Program-made: the position numbers and the translations under genes
Shown here: positions 46,776-57,617 of the stretch, in pieces
Layout: every line of letters begins with the position of its first letter
How positions within the stretch are numbered: position 1 is the first letter of the stretch
NCBI GenBank assembly: GCA_015501055.1
Contig: JADNYV010000019.1
Location: 310,001 to 374,000 of the forward strand
Reading direction: 5' to 3'
From: Mucidula mucida
Taxonomy: Eukaryota; Basidiomycota; Agaricomycetes; Agaricales; Physalacriaceae
Length of the DNA stretch: 64,000 bases
The notes under the pieces: generated by a model
Seen by the model: the letters and a program-made list of their open reading frames with translations, nothing else
Told to the model about the DNA's origin: nothing
The model's database searches: none

Positions 46776-48481
46776 TCAACGAAATCCCTCAGCCCTATTA
46801 AACACCGTCACCCATCTCGACAGCTCCTCCAGATGGCCCTGAATGCTCCCTCTCAACTCGCCAGCAGTCACCTTCCTTTTCTGTACAGTCTTCTGCAGCT
46901 GCCCGTAGAGCAAGTCAATCTGACGTAGATCGTTGAAGAGACGGTGTCTTCGCTCCCGCTTCAACACGATTTCATCTGTAAATTCAAGATGAAGATGTGT
47001 AAAACGCCGAAATGTTTCGGACGTACTGTTGTATTTGTTGCGCCAGAGCATGACCTCTGGGGAGACGATCTCGTCCTCATCGGTCACAATGGCTTGACTG
47101 CGCCCATCTGTAGTAGAGATGTCATCCTTGATGACTGTGTCAAGGCGAGAAAAGGAACACGTATTACTAGCGCTTCGCGTGTGCGTCTGGAGATACTTCT
47201 TGAGCTCTTGAAAACGCGAATATAGCTACCTGTCATTGTGTGCAGAAAGAAACTGCGCGCACCATTAAGTGTGTTCTCCGTATCTGTATATACACTGTGA
47301 GTTGAGCACAACAAACTTGATCGACGAGCAGACGGACAGTGAAGTTTCTCATTCCGAGCTACATTGTCTTTGTCGACCATTTCCTGCTTTACAGATTTGA
47401 CTTCCTCTCTGAGGTCTTGATTCGTCCGCTTGAGCATTTCGATTTCATCTGTCAATGCAGAGTTGTTGTTCTCCAGCGTTGCGATCCGGATTTCGTTGGC
47501 TGCCTGGTTGTCTTTCCAATCTGGCGAGTCCAGGTCAGCGATTGGCATCAGAACGACGACTTGAATGACTGACCGGCATAAAAGCGTCGTTTTTGTTCTC
47601 CGAGTTCTAGGAAAAACGCAGTCGTTAAGTCCGAGCCTCTAGCGCTCGAGGAGATTTCATACCAGTGTTTATGTTTTCTTGTGCGATGAGTAATTTCTTG
47701 GTGTGAAGGTATGCACTCTGGTAGTCTTCTTCCGTCCAGCCGTCCTGGTCTGTGAGCGAGGAATATCAGGATACAGTCCTCGGAAAATTGCTACCAAAAA
47801 CAAACACACCGGGATCACCGATATGAACATTTCGGAACGCCTGACTTGGCGGCGGAGTTGGGCACTGTCGGGATGGCGCCCGAGTCGTGGCACGGATGGG
47901 AGTCGTAGGAACGTGTGTAGGCGAAAAGGCCTACCCCATATCTACATCAGCATTTTCATCGAAAGCTTCGTGAAGCGCACCTCATTGTCAATGTCCATGG
48001 TCGCTTCAACTTTGGTTGGTGGTCTGGGAGGCGTCACTTGTCTAGGCCTCGGCGTAGCGGACGGACGCTTCCGTTCTTGTTGTTCCATACGTCGTATAAC
48101 CCGACGTATCATATCCTCAGAGTACTCCGCATGATCCCGATGTATAGTCTGGACCAAAGCATCCGTGTGTCTACTGCAAGAGAGTGACTTGTTGGCTTTT
48201 TTACACGGAAGACACGCGATGCGGGTTGCTTGGCTTTTGCAGACTTGAGGATCGCGACAAGCAGTACAAGGCTATTAGACAGTGAAACAAAGACCACGAA
48301 GTGAACATGAGAGCGAAGAACGTACTGTTGTAGCGCCGTAGCTTTTAATCCACTTTTTCTGATGGTACCAGTTTTCGTATAGTTTGGTCTTGGTTTGGTG
48401 AACGAGTTGCATTATTTTCGCTTTTTTCATTTTGTCGATGGTTTTGCAGGGAGAGCGAGGGGATTTTTGAGAACGAGCCAT
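46776..48481 (-). CDS. Six-cysteine, coiled-coil protein of unknown function
   Basis: Start 48481, a basic N-terminus (MARSQKSPRSPCKTIDKMKK) with KLYENWYHQKKWIKSYGATT. An intron follows, then a Cys cluster: PCTACRDPQVCKSQ and RIACLPCKKANKSLSC, spacing C-x2-C-x5-C-x8-C-x2-C-x8-C. Next are DMIRRVIRRMEQQERKRPS, a Pro/Arg-rich linker, an acidic stretch, and further exons giving WTEEDYQSAYLHTKKLLIAQ and a coiled coil (NEIRIATLENNNSALTDEIE; DLREEVKSVKQEMVDKDN). The C-terminal part is VTDEDEIVSPEVMLWRNKYN, LRQIDLLYGQLQKTVQKRK, ending at 46776. One frame change near 47965 and two intron borders between 47230 and 47400 are unresolved. The cluster recalls zinc-cluster-like domains of agaricomycete nuclear proteins; DNA binding is inference. 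Domain order is clear, exact exons are not. Confidence 0.63.
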
Positions 48482-49144
48482 AGCAGCTGTGAATACGGGG
48501 GCAGCTTCAATCACCGTAATATATATATATCAATCCGCACCGTGAAAGCGGGAATAAGATTTCTCAATTGAACGCAGATCGCTCCTATCAAGTACGGGTC
48601 ACCAGGTAACGGCTTTTAAAGTGACTGACCAGGGAAAACGACAAAGGCAAACGTGGTGGTCCATTTTCGAGAAGGCAGCAGTTTTGGACAAAGTCGAGAC
48701 GTACAGTACTCGACGACTTGCAGCCTCCGTAATTCATCCTTTAAGGCAAGCGAAGCCTGAGGTTACTACGGCGCATCATTCATAACGGGACTATTGATAT
48801 GATTCTTGAGCTTCTGATAGACAAAGTAGTAGAGAGTTTACCGTTTTGGTCAAAACGTGCCAGGCAATCGCCACATAAAGCCCGAAAACATGTCGAACCA
48901 AAAGTTTGCCGACTGTCTGGAGAGTCTGTCCAGTACATACTCCGTGCTTTGCTTAAACATTCTGAAGGTGCGTGGCCGCCTTGCCGCAAAGCAGGTCTAA
49001 TGAGTGATGCATCCAGGAGCGGACGGAATTCCAGCCGAAGTTCTTGTTGAATTGCAGATCGAACCATTCGAAGTCAAGTCAAACCACGTGCTCGATTTCG
49101 ATCATGCAGCAGCTGAGAAAAATAGAGTTTCTACACTTTCCGCA
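48482..49144. other. Intergenic
   Basis: Promoter side of the six-Cys gene. A (TA)n microsatellite lies near 48521-48530. Open frames 48780-49067 (minus) and 48799-49050 (plus) are mutual shadows. Confidence 0.35.
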
Positions 49145-49241
49145 CGACGCCGGCAAGATTTGAACTTGCGCTCGGAAACCGAAACAGATAACAATGACAC
49201 CCAGTTCGAATCTGTCGCCTTAACCACTCGGCCACAGCGCC
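49145..49241 (-). tRNA. tRNA-Ser (anticodon CGA) with a 15-base intron
   Basis: On the minus strand: acceptor GGCGCTG pairs with CGGCGTC, with discriminator G73. D arm GCCGAGTGGTTAAGGC. Anticodon stem ACAGA/TCTGT with loop TTCGAA-A once a 15-base intron after position 37 is removed. A long variable arm, as required for a type II tRNA, and T arm GCAAG-TTCAAAT-CTTGC complete it. The anticodon CGA reads TCG (Ser). Confidence 0.94.
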
Positions 49242-49508
49242 TCGGAAATGTGGCGTCACTCACAGACATGGCCTATTGCGTGTGCAACTGGAGAAATGAA
49301 AGTGCTTCTATGTTCTTGCAGCGCGCGCCACTGTCGTAATTTACGTGTATATCCTGATGAACACTGATCACTCCTCTCATGAGTTGACTCGCTTAATCAA
49401 GGATAAATGATACACCATTTTCTCAAAGGTAAAAGTACACTATACGAGTACACTTGTAAAGATACATTGTTTATCACATAAGCCAACTACAATCATTCGT
49501 CGCTTGAG
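49242..49508. other. Short intergenic region
   Basis: Between the tRNA-Ser and the 3' end of the DUF6987 gene. Nothing recognised. Confidence 0.4.
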
Positions 49509-50647
49509 TCAGTAGCTCAACAGCTTGCCAAGCCCCAAGCTTCCGTACAACTTATCGAGACCCTAATTGAAGGTGAGCAAGTAGCCGACGAGCATCATGG
49601 CATAAATCGACTGACCATAGCCGTGACAATGCCCTTCAAGAGACCCCCCAGGCCAAGGCCGTTGAGGAGACGTCCAACGAGATTGAGAACCCCAGCGAGA
49701 AGTAATCCGACACCGCCCACGATCTGTGTGAGCGGCGCTACAAGTTCGCGAAGGAGACAATGAGCGATAATGTCGCGCAACCACTGCTACGGGGAGATAA
49801 AGACGTACATGCAAGGGCATCCAACAACGGTCCAAGATCCTTCTTTGCTTTGGGAAACGCGTCGAGCTTATTCTTCGCCCACTCGATCGTACCGCCTACT
49901 TCTTCGAGCAGCTACATTGCATGTCAATCCCAAAATTACATATGTGCAAGGCAGGAAAACATACAACTTTGAGCGCCTCCGCAAGACGCTGTTCCTGTGG
50001 GCTCGCAGTATGATCGCGCACATGCCTTGTCGCCTTGTTCGATAGCCGCTTGTCTGGGTCAGCGCCGCGAATCGCGCCATATGTCTCATTGAGGAGCTTC
50101 TCGGCCTGCTCAAGCAGCGGCTTCACCTGCTGCACAAGCTCGTTCTCGTCGCGCTCCTCGTCTGGACGCGAGAACATGGCGTCGATGTGCTACAAGTTTG
50201 ACCAATTTAATTGGGGAAAACGATGACGAAGAAAAAACGTACTTGTCTGATCATCTTCGTGAGCGGTATGACTCGCGAGTTGGCGTCCTCGATGAGCGCA
50301 GAGAGCCTCTCTGCCAGCTCGTTGTCCATCTTTATTTCAGCCTCTGTGCGCTCGTCCTTGGGATCCTTTTCCGTGTCGAGTTTCTGATCCTGGTCCCCAA
50401 CGTTGCTGACAGAGTCGCTCGGATCTAGTTCGCGTCCAGCATGGGTAGCAGGGGGAGGTGCGACGTCGGTCATGTTATCAGGGGCGGATGGAGCGGCGGA
50501 GTAGTATTTAGTAGAGTCTGTCGTAGTGTTTGGCGGGATAATCGAGTTTGCTTGATCCACTGGAGGGAGAGAGTCAGCGGGTTTTTTATTCAAAAGCAGG
50601 GGGCGGAGCCAGTCGGTATTTAAGTACCACCCTCGACCGGATGACAT
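49509..50647 (-). CDS. DUF6987 domain protein
   Basis: Five exons (50647-50243, 50189-49968, 49911-49809, 49737-49616, 49562-49509), all in phase, 301 residues. The N-terminal third is Pro/Thr/Asp-rich. The middle has ELAERLSALIEDANSRVIPL, PLLEQAEKLLNETYGAIRGA and EEVGGTIEWAKNKLDAFPKA. The C-terminus is the hydrophobic DUF6987 hallmark LTQIVGGVGLLLAGVLNLVG, RLLNGLGLGGLLKGIVTAM, then GLDKLYGSLGLGKLL. DUF6987 occurs in fungal LEA-like or septal-type long proteins; function unknown, probably membrane-associated through the C-terminal amphipathic region. Start: the ATG at 50647 is the first after the TATA element and the frame is open; a second ATG at 50473 (MTDVAPP) is a possible alternative. 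Confidence 0.85.
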
Positions 50648-50691
50648 TGGAGCATATGACGAGGTGCCACTTCATATGAGGATGTGGGACT

Positions 50692-50699
50692 TATATATG
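50692..50699 (-). promoter_or_regulatory. TATA box for the DUF6987 gene
   Basis: ATATATAA on the minus strand, about 45 bases before the ATG at 50647. Confidence 0.4.
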
Positions 50700-51182
50700 G
50701 GGTGAAGACGTAGAGGTGATGTCGTCAGGAACCGAGTTATGCTCTAAGAACTGAGACTTAGACGCAGAAAGAAATAGAGACGATTCCGAGTCATCCATTT
50801 GTGATAATAGACGCTGTATATGAGCATTGAAGCTTGATATCGTCCTTGAAAACGAGATATAAGAGTTATTGTTGTCATTGCGACGGGTGCATATACTCCA
50901 TTCCAGCTCGAATCGGTTTTAACGCGCGAATCACTGTAACGCATGACGGAAAGATGACGAGCAGGCTGCGTCTGTGGCGTAGCAAGGTCACTGCGCAGTG
51001 ACAGAGTGTACATGCGCTAGTTGGGCAAATGAGGATACAAGAAGATACATCGGAGATACGGCCCGATTCAAATGGAAAATCCGAACACTGCCTTCGAGTC
51101 TGGTTTATAACAAACCCTATAGTGAAATTACACGCTACACATCAACAACCCACTGTACAGAAAACAGATTACACGCCTCGAT
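50700..51182. other. Intergenic
   Basis: Promoter side of the DUF6987 gene and 3' side of RAD52. No feature recognised. Confidence 0.4.
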
Positions 51183-52842
51183 TCAACGCTTGACCTTCTT
51201 ATTTGTAGGTCCTTGGAAATCAAGCGGAAGTGGCCCAAGAGGCTCTCTTGCTCCCCCCATATTCCCCATAGTTGAAAGTCCCATCCCGGGTTCAGGTTGG
51301 CGCCTGGAGATATATCAGCACACACTCCTTCATGAACAGACTAACTTACGGCATACCATCCACGCTGCGCTTCAAACCCGCCGGGAAACGGAAGAAACCC
51401 GTTGGCGTGTCCGGCCGCCGAGCGCACTGTGATGCAGTTGTGTCCGCCTGCTGCTGCTGCATTTGCCGTTCCTTTTCCAATAGCGCCTGCTCTATCGAGG
51501 CAACCCGATTTGTGCCCGTCTTGGAACTAGAGGGAGGTTTATACGGCACACCAACGATGCTATTATCGACGTTTTCACCTGTCCCTTGGTCTCGATTCGT
51601 CCGTGAGTGTGAATCGGAGGATGGTTTGGACGATGCGTCAACAAAGGTCTTAGCTGCACTCGCTTCGTTCTGCTGCAGCACTCTTGCAATCTTCGCGCAA
51701 CGTTCTGCACTTCTTCGCGCCTTTTCCTCCTCAGGACTTAACGCTGGAGCCTGATGTCGTTGAGGAGCGGGTTCCTCGCGCTTGAGTGGAGCGCATCGTT
51801 CCCCAAGGACGCTTCGGTCAACATCCGGAGAAGGTTCATATGAAGAAGGCGCGATTGCCTCGTCCATTGTAACATCTTCACCTTCGGGAATAATGGGCTG
51901 CCCAAGATCAGCCTCCAACTCCGCGTCACAGAAGCCGTCGTCAGACATTTCATCGAAGAGATCGGGTTCATTGGTGGCGATAGAAGGTAAAGCAGAGGTG
52001 GAGGCTTGCGGTACTGGTTGTGGGGGATGCTGTTGTATTGATTGTGGAGGAGGTGGGGGAGGGGAAGGTCGCTGTGGCTGCTGATTGGAACGGTGCTGCT
52101 GTTGAGGCTGAGGCTTTTGCTGCTGAGGCTTTTGCTGCTGCTGCTGCTGCTGAGGCCGGTGCGGAATTGTCGGTTTCTGATCAAAATCGCACGGTTCTTG
52201 AAATTCCGGGCGTCGATGAAGTTTGGTTGTGTCGAGTGTCGGCTAAAAAGTGTTTAGAAAGGTGGTATCGGAGATGGATAGATTATCGCACCGATGGAAT
52301 CTTCACTTTGTGTATATCCCTCGTGTACACCTTGTCGTATAAACAGTTTCCCATTATGTTCCCAAACGCCCTCAAGGCCCGCTTCAGTCCGTCGGTTACC
52401 GCCTCTTTTTTGCACTGGTTTTGATTTCAGTAGGCGTCAAGTAGAAAGAGAAGAAGCGTACCTTGTCAAGAGTGGCCGATTTGCCTTTCGAGTTCTCCGC
52501 TGTACCGTTTCCAACGTCCTCGTGGAACACGCCCGTACGGACCAGTGTTACCCTCACCACCGCTGTTACATGCATGGCGACACGACCCTGTTGGTCGATA
52601 TCCATGAAGTCGGTAGTAAGAGAGACGATGCTAGAGTTCCAACCATCGTATCCAAAGACTTCGTTAGCCAAGTTGATCATCTTCCATCCCTCGACGTATG
52701 TGAGTTTCCCTCCTCCTCCTCCGCCACTGCGGGTGGAGATATATTCAGGACCGAGCTTCTTCTCGAGCACTTTTTGAAGCTCATGCGGTGAGTATGGTGG
52801 ATGAGACCATGTCGAAGGCATTGGATTGGAGGTTCCATGCAT
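51183..52842 (-). CDS. RAD52: RAD52 DNA repair and recombination protein
   Basis: Four exons (52842-52462, 52414-52292, 52242-51350, 51303-51183) in phase, 505 residues from the ATG at 52842. The Rad52/Rad22 annealing domain fills the N-terminus: [116 protein letters not shown] Gln/Pro-rich linker encoded mainly by CAG follows, then an acidic region and a C-terminus ending KKVKR (likely nuclear signal). It anneals complementary single strands and loads Rad51 on RPA-coated DNA in the nucleus. A slightly longer N-terminus starting at 52904 (MTNPNQHSN) would fit if one T were missing from the TT near 52879. Confidence 0.96.
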
Positions 52843-53393
52843 AGTTGGACTGGAGGCGACTTGGCCAGCAGTTGTCAATTAGAATGTTGATTTGGGTTAG
52901 TCATGTTGGCCTGAGCTTCGAATTGTTGTATGACGTGTCCACTAAACGTTCCCGCCATTCAGCGTGCTCAGAGTCTGCGCCAAATAACCAAGAAAAAGAT
53001 ACGACAATGAGCAGATGAGAGTGAGAAACAAAGGTGATTGTGACGAGTCACATATGAGCGTGTTTGTGTCACCTGATCGCCCTTGCCCGAGCCGCCGGAA
53101 TCAGTGACTCACAGTCGTGGCTATCAAAGTTATAGAGCAAAGTGCATTTAATGCTATACTACGCGAGGACACAAGAGGCAACGTTTTTAAAACGGCGAAC
53201 GGGTCTTTACGCCGGCTGAAGAGGGGCCCAGGCTAACATCAGAGCCAACAGGCATCGTTTTGCGCACGAGAACCCTCGAGCTGGAATGGGGGACAACGAT
53301 CTATCGGAGACAAGTCAAGATTATGGAGCGCCCAGTATTATCAGTACCCACCAAATTTGTGTAGAGGACATTGTTTGGGGGGCGAATGATAGC

Positions 53394-53975
53394 TCTTTGC
53401 ATGCAAGTGGGACCCGTCAAGACGAGCTCGACATTACCAGGGTGGTAGAAGCTACGAGTCATCGACAGCCCGGAACGATTTACACGCAAGATCACTCCAG
53501 CCATTAGAGAGTATAGTCGACGAATGACATCCGTTTCACATGCAAGTGGCTCGACACGGTGAGCTAGGCTTTACCCAGAGCATAGGGAAGCGAGCTATCG
53601 AACCATGTCGACCTAAACAATTTACATGCGAGTTCACTCGAGCCGATCTTGGATCTTTTGCTACTCGTGAGTGAAAATGGTGACTTGAAAGGAAAGCAGG
53701 TACGCACGAGCACGACGTGCGATATAGTGATCTGAGCCGAACGACGAACTTTTACATTCCAGCGGAGATCTTTCAGCGAGCTGTCGTTTCCCACGTCCGG
53801 GAAGAAGCGTCGAGCCGATGTCTCGAGCAATGCATTTGGCAATGTAAGGATCGTTCCAGGCATAGCATTTACATGCCAGCGGGGAACATCACAGCGAGCT
53901 AGTCGTTTCCGTTGAAGGGAAGAAGCCTCGAGCTGTTGCTCCGCCAATACATTTGGCACGCAAGTAAATACGATA
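53394..53975. repeat. Degenerate array of a TTTACATGCaAG-like motif
   Basis: At least six related motifs occur at about 53394, 53486, 53536, 53621, 53752 and 53870 (for example TTTACATGCCAGCGG and CATGCAAGTGG), usually followed 15-20 bases later by GAGCT or GAGCC. The last two units share about 100 bases (both contain CAGCGAGCT, GGGAAGAAGC and CATTTGGCA). Spacing is irregular (50-131 bases). Confidence 0.5.
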
Positions 53976-55475
53976 GATGGTGTCCTAGGAAGACGTCAGG
54001 ATTATCTAGACAGGAGCGACGTTCGTCCACATACCGGGTTGAATTACAGAAAACATATGGGGCGGAGATCTAAGTCGGCATCATAGCTCGTCAAGAGCTA
54101 CCTGTAAGACAACGACGTTAGACGAGGAAGATCATAACAAAGGCGAACGACCCATAAAACCGTGCTGGTAAAAGGCATAACGGCTACCCACCACACCGAT
54201 ATGACCTGGGTGGGTGGGCATGAGGGAGATGCGACGTGGATCAGGGCCTTTATGAGCTTTCAAGGAGTCAGGGCTGCATGGCGTGGCACGCCAGAAGCCA
54301 AAATGTTCGTCACTGTGACCATCAACAGCGCTAACGTCCAGTTCAAAGCCATCCGCTATACCAGAGGATGCATCAACTAGAAATATTTTCGGGACTAGAA
54401 ATGCAGACACACTCGCCCTCGAACGAGCTCAATCCTGCGAATATTGCCTGTACGAGGGTCATTTCTTCAGGAGAGTGTGACAAAGACCGTGACTGTTGTG
54501 TGGGTCCTCACTCCCTCGATATCTTTAAGCGCCCAAGGAGAACAAAAAAGCATCCCGAATGGGCACAAAGCGCAGACAAGAAGCACAATTGTCGTTTGAC
54601 ACTTCGGGTCCGACGACTCTTCTCGCCGAAGCAGAAATAGGATTGGGGTGCATTATGGCAACGTCAAACAGAAGGAAGCATGAAGTCTAACAGTAAGAGG
54701 GTTTGTCCCTGTATAAGCAGACAGTCAGCCTTTGTAACAAGAAAATACATTCCTTGCTCACTCACTCCGTCGTATTCTCGAGCTTAATGAAGCTGTGGCG
54801 TTACAGGCTGCAGCCTTTCTGCTTATCCCAAAAGTTAGTAATGCCACGTTCAAGAAAGAGATTAGCCAGGTCACTTGGCTAGAAAGAGATAACATCTGTT
54901 CCGCCTACGTTTTGAGACAAAACGTTGCCGCTTCCCGGGGGAGCAAGTGATAATCGATAAGCGCCTGTGGGGGAATCCGAATGCACGTTACATCGACGTG
55001 ATCCTACCACACGGAGTCGACAGTAGTGAGATTGCACAGGAAGATAGAATCGAAGCATGTCGAACACGAAGAAATGAAGTGATCAGTCAAATTCCAGCCT
55101 GTCCAACAATTTACAAGCGATTGTCTACTTATACCTGTAAGTAAAAGTCAGATTAGGACGAATACATCAGATAGAGTCAACAACTGTATACTATTCAGCG
55201 TTTCGTGAGGGCAGGGAGGCTGGCATTGGAAACGTGTCGGTCGAGATGCATTCGTATCCCCCAAGCCTCTCCAGCACGAATTCGTCAACGTCGTCCACGC
55301 GGATGACCTCGAGATAAGCAATCCGGACTTTTTATATAAGACATGTACACGTGAAACTTGATTGCGCAAGGAAAAGGCTGGAGGAGAAAAGGAAATGCTT
55401 ACAAAGCGTGATGCAATCACGCTTTCCGTCACAGCGCCCCACATAGGTTGGGCTGCGTAGAAATGTGTACACTGT

Positions 55476-55694
55476 ACACTGGCGCTCAAATTGATGCAGC
55501 TGCCTAAAATGGAAATTGCGCCAGACGGCTTTCCTGGAGTTGGTGATTTTTCCATGCATATATGGACCCATGGACATTCTCTGCTATTTTGTTCGCTCTG
55601 AAAGACATTCATTGTCGCAAAGAAATGGGAATTGTGAGATTCTGCCGATCACCCGCGTTCCCAAATAGGCAGCTGCATCAATTTGAGCGCCAGT
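55476..55694. repeat. Perfect 31-base inverted repeat
   Basis: The 31 bases at 55476-55506 (core GGCGCTCAAATTGATGCAGC) recur as their exact reverse complement at 55664-55694, with 157 bases between. The arms would form a strong hairpin. The flanks are not related, so the repeat has sharp edges. Confidence 0.85.
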
Positions 55695-57617
55695 GTAAAA
55701 TGCAGTAGATGGTATTGCCATTTGACAACTTGTGAGCTCAAAAGAAACTCTTATACTCGATATGGAATGAATGGCATACCTGTCTGCATGGCCTTCTGAC
55801 ATTTGGCTTTAACATAGCAGACGCTCTGGAAGCTGTATGTCCGAGTCTTCTGTCCACAGCATTTTTGTACTTACGACAGAGAATGTATCCTTCTGCTTGC
55901 GACTTGGAGGACTCTGAGCAAAATGTCATTATGAGACCCAAACTTCATTTTTCCATAACACATCAAAACACTGTTTGTTCAACCCGACCACCATCTACGA
56001 CTAGACGCGGTGGTTTCAATGGAACGCTCCAGCTTCCGTCGACAGCTAGTATCCAAGATTAGCATGGGACGTACGGCGCGCTTCGCGGACATGCTTTGAT
56101 AGTAGCATTTACTAGCGGCTGCTTGAAAAAAAGTTGGACACAATCCGGCTCCTGCCTGGAGTCTTCGTTAGGCGCCCGTGGGTATCTAATCTCTTTCTTT
56201 AGAATACAATCTTACACGCTTCCCGATAGCTACGAGCTTGACGGCCCCAGAGGCCTGACAAAGTGGAGTGCATCGGGAGCGATGACGCATTTTTCGTGGA
56301 ATACGAGTGGCGGCGCCCAAGTCTCGGGACCCTGCACACGCATTATGAGCACAACGACACGAGGCGGGGTGGGAGCTCGAAGACTGATCTTCAACGGTAC
56401 TATCGGGACTGGAACGACTTTCTTGGCCAAAGTAGCGCGTCGGAGGTTATCAGGACGGTGGTGCTTCATCGACGTTTGGGGTATTCTTGCTCGTCGAGGA
56501 CCGATAAGGTGGTGCAGCTGCTCTCTTTTGCTCAACCACCTGACTGACAGCGCTGTGTCATTACCGAGAGGTATTTCCGCCAAGTTCGCCAGCTTTGAGC
56601 CCTGTTCAGTACTGGAGTACAACTCTCGTACTTTGTACTTGTATGTCGGGTACGTTTATAATAGTCCTAAGGTGCGCGATCGACTTGGAATGTTAATCTG
56701 CTTTTGAAGCCGCCAAATTTCAAAAAGTTCATCCTTTCGTTCGTCCAACAGCACTCCTAGGACGCAGCAATCGGCGTCCACAGAAAGCACTGTATAAAGC
56801 AATAAATTCATGGCCCCACAAACATCATGACGTGAAGCTCCTTGATGTCCTCATCCTTCGGAACTACTCATTCAGATGTTCTATTTCGGAAGCGAAGATC
56901 TGCGCCTCATGTCGTTCCTTGAAGTCCGACCGCCGTGAGCCTAAGCGACAACTCGATCACACCACCTCGCACGACTTGGATTACTGTTAACTCTCGTTAC
57001 TCTGCTGTATCAGCTCTTTCAATTGGGACGGTATGGTTGCGGTCACTCTATTATGTGGCTGGGACGCGTGTCCACTTATCAAGACCAGGATGTCGTTCCG
57101 ATATTCAGTTATCCGTGATAACGTTCTAATCAAACCATTCGTGTCTCGGATGGTTTGCTATCAGCTTTGGTAACCTAAGATGCGCCACTTGCCGTAGGTG
57201 TTGAACTCTAGACCGGTTTCGTGATGGCTTCCACTACCATTTACACTGTAGGTCCTCATCTACACAGAATTTTGATTACCTAGAGCGCTTTCGGTATGCA
57301 AAAGACCGAGTGGACACACATTTCATCTACGTTGGCAAAATAGCGTCGTTCCGCATATAGGTAATCATTCCTACTCCCCACTCCATCGTCATTCGCTATT
57401 GCACCACGGGGACATCCAGGAATGTCACAGCCTTACCACAGCTGCGGCACTGACGTTCTCGTACATCGCACAGATCAACGCACGGAAACCGCGAGGCGGC
57501 AGTGATCAATGAATAGCATTCTTTCAGGAAGGAGAGGCGCTTGACCGAAACTATAGATAAAGCGCTAGGCTGGGAATGCCACTTCCACCGCAGCCTTTCA
57601 CCGCAGAGCCCTCCCGC

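Larger units (their letters stand above)
52905..57617. other. Gene-poor, repeat-bearing region of 4.7 kb
   Basis: No gene could be supported on either strand. Open frames (53564-53959 minus, 54368-54640 plus, 55148-55612 minus, 56096-56707 plus, 57396-57707 minus) are short, overlap open frames on the other strand, and match nothing. Contains the motif array at 53394-53975 and the inverted repeat at 55476-55694. It may be an old insertion or a relic of lost genes. Confidence 0.4.

Noticed and set aside
52843..52878. RAD52 start at 52878
   Set aside because: That codon is TTG. The ATG at 52842 is the safe start; an ATG at 52904 works only if one T is missing.
53394..53975. Possible CRISPR array
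   Set aside because: Repeats are degenerate and irregularly spaced, spacers are not uniform, and the genome is eukaryotic.
56096..56707. 203-residue plus-strand open frame
   Set aside because: A 130-residue frame is open on the opposite strand over the same bases, no family blocks are visible, and no splice sites extend either.
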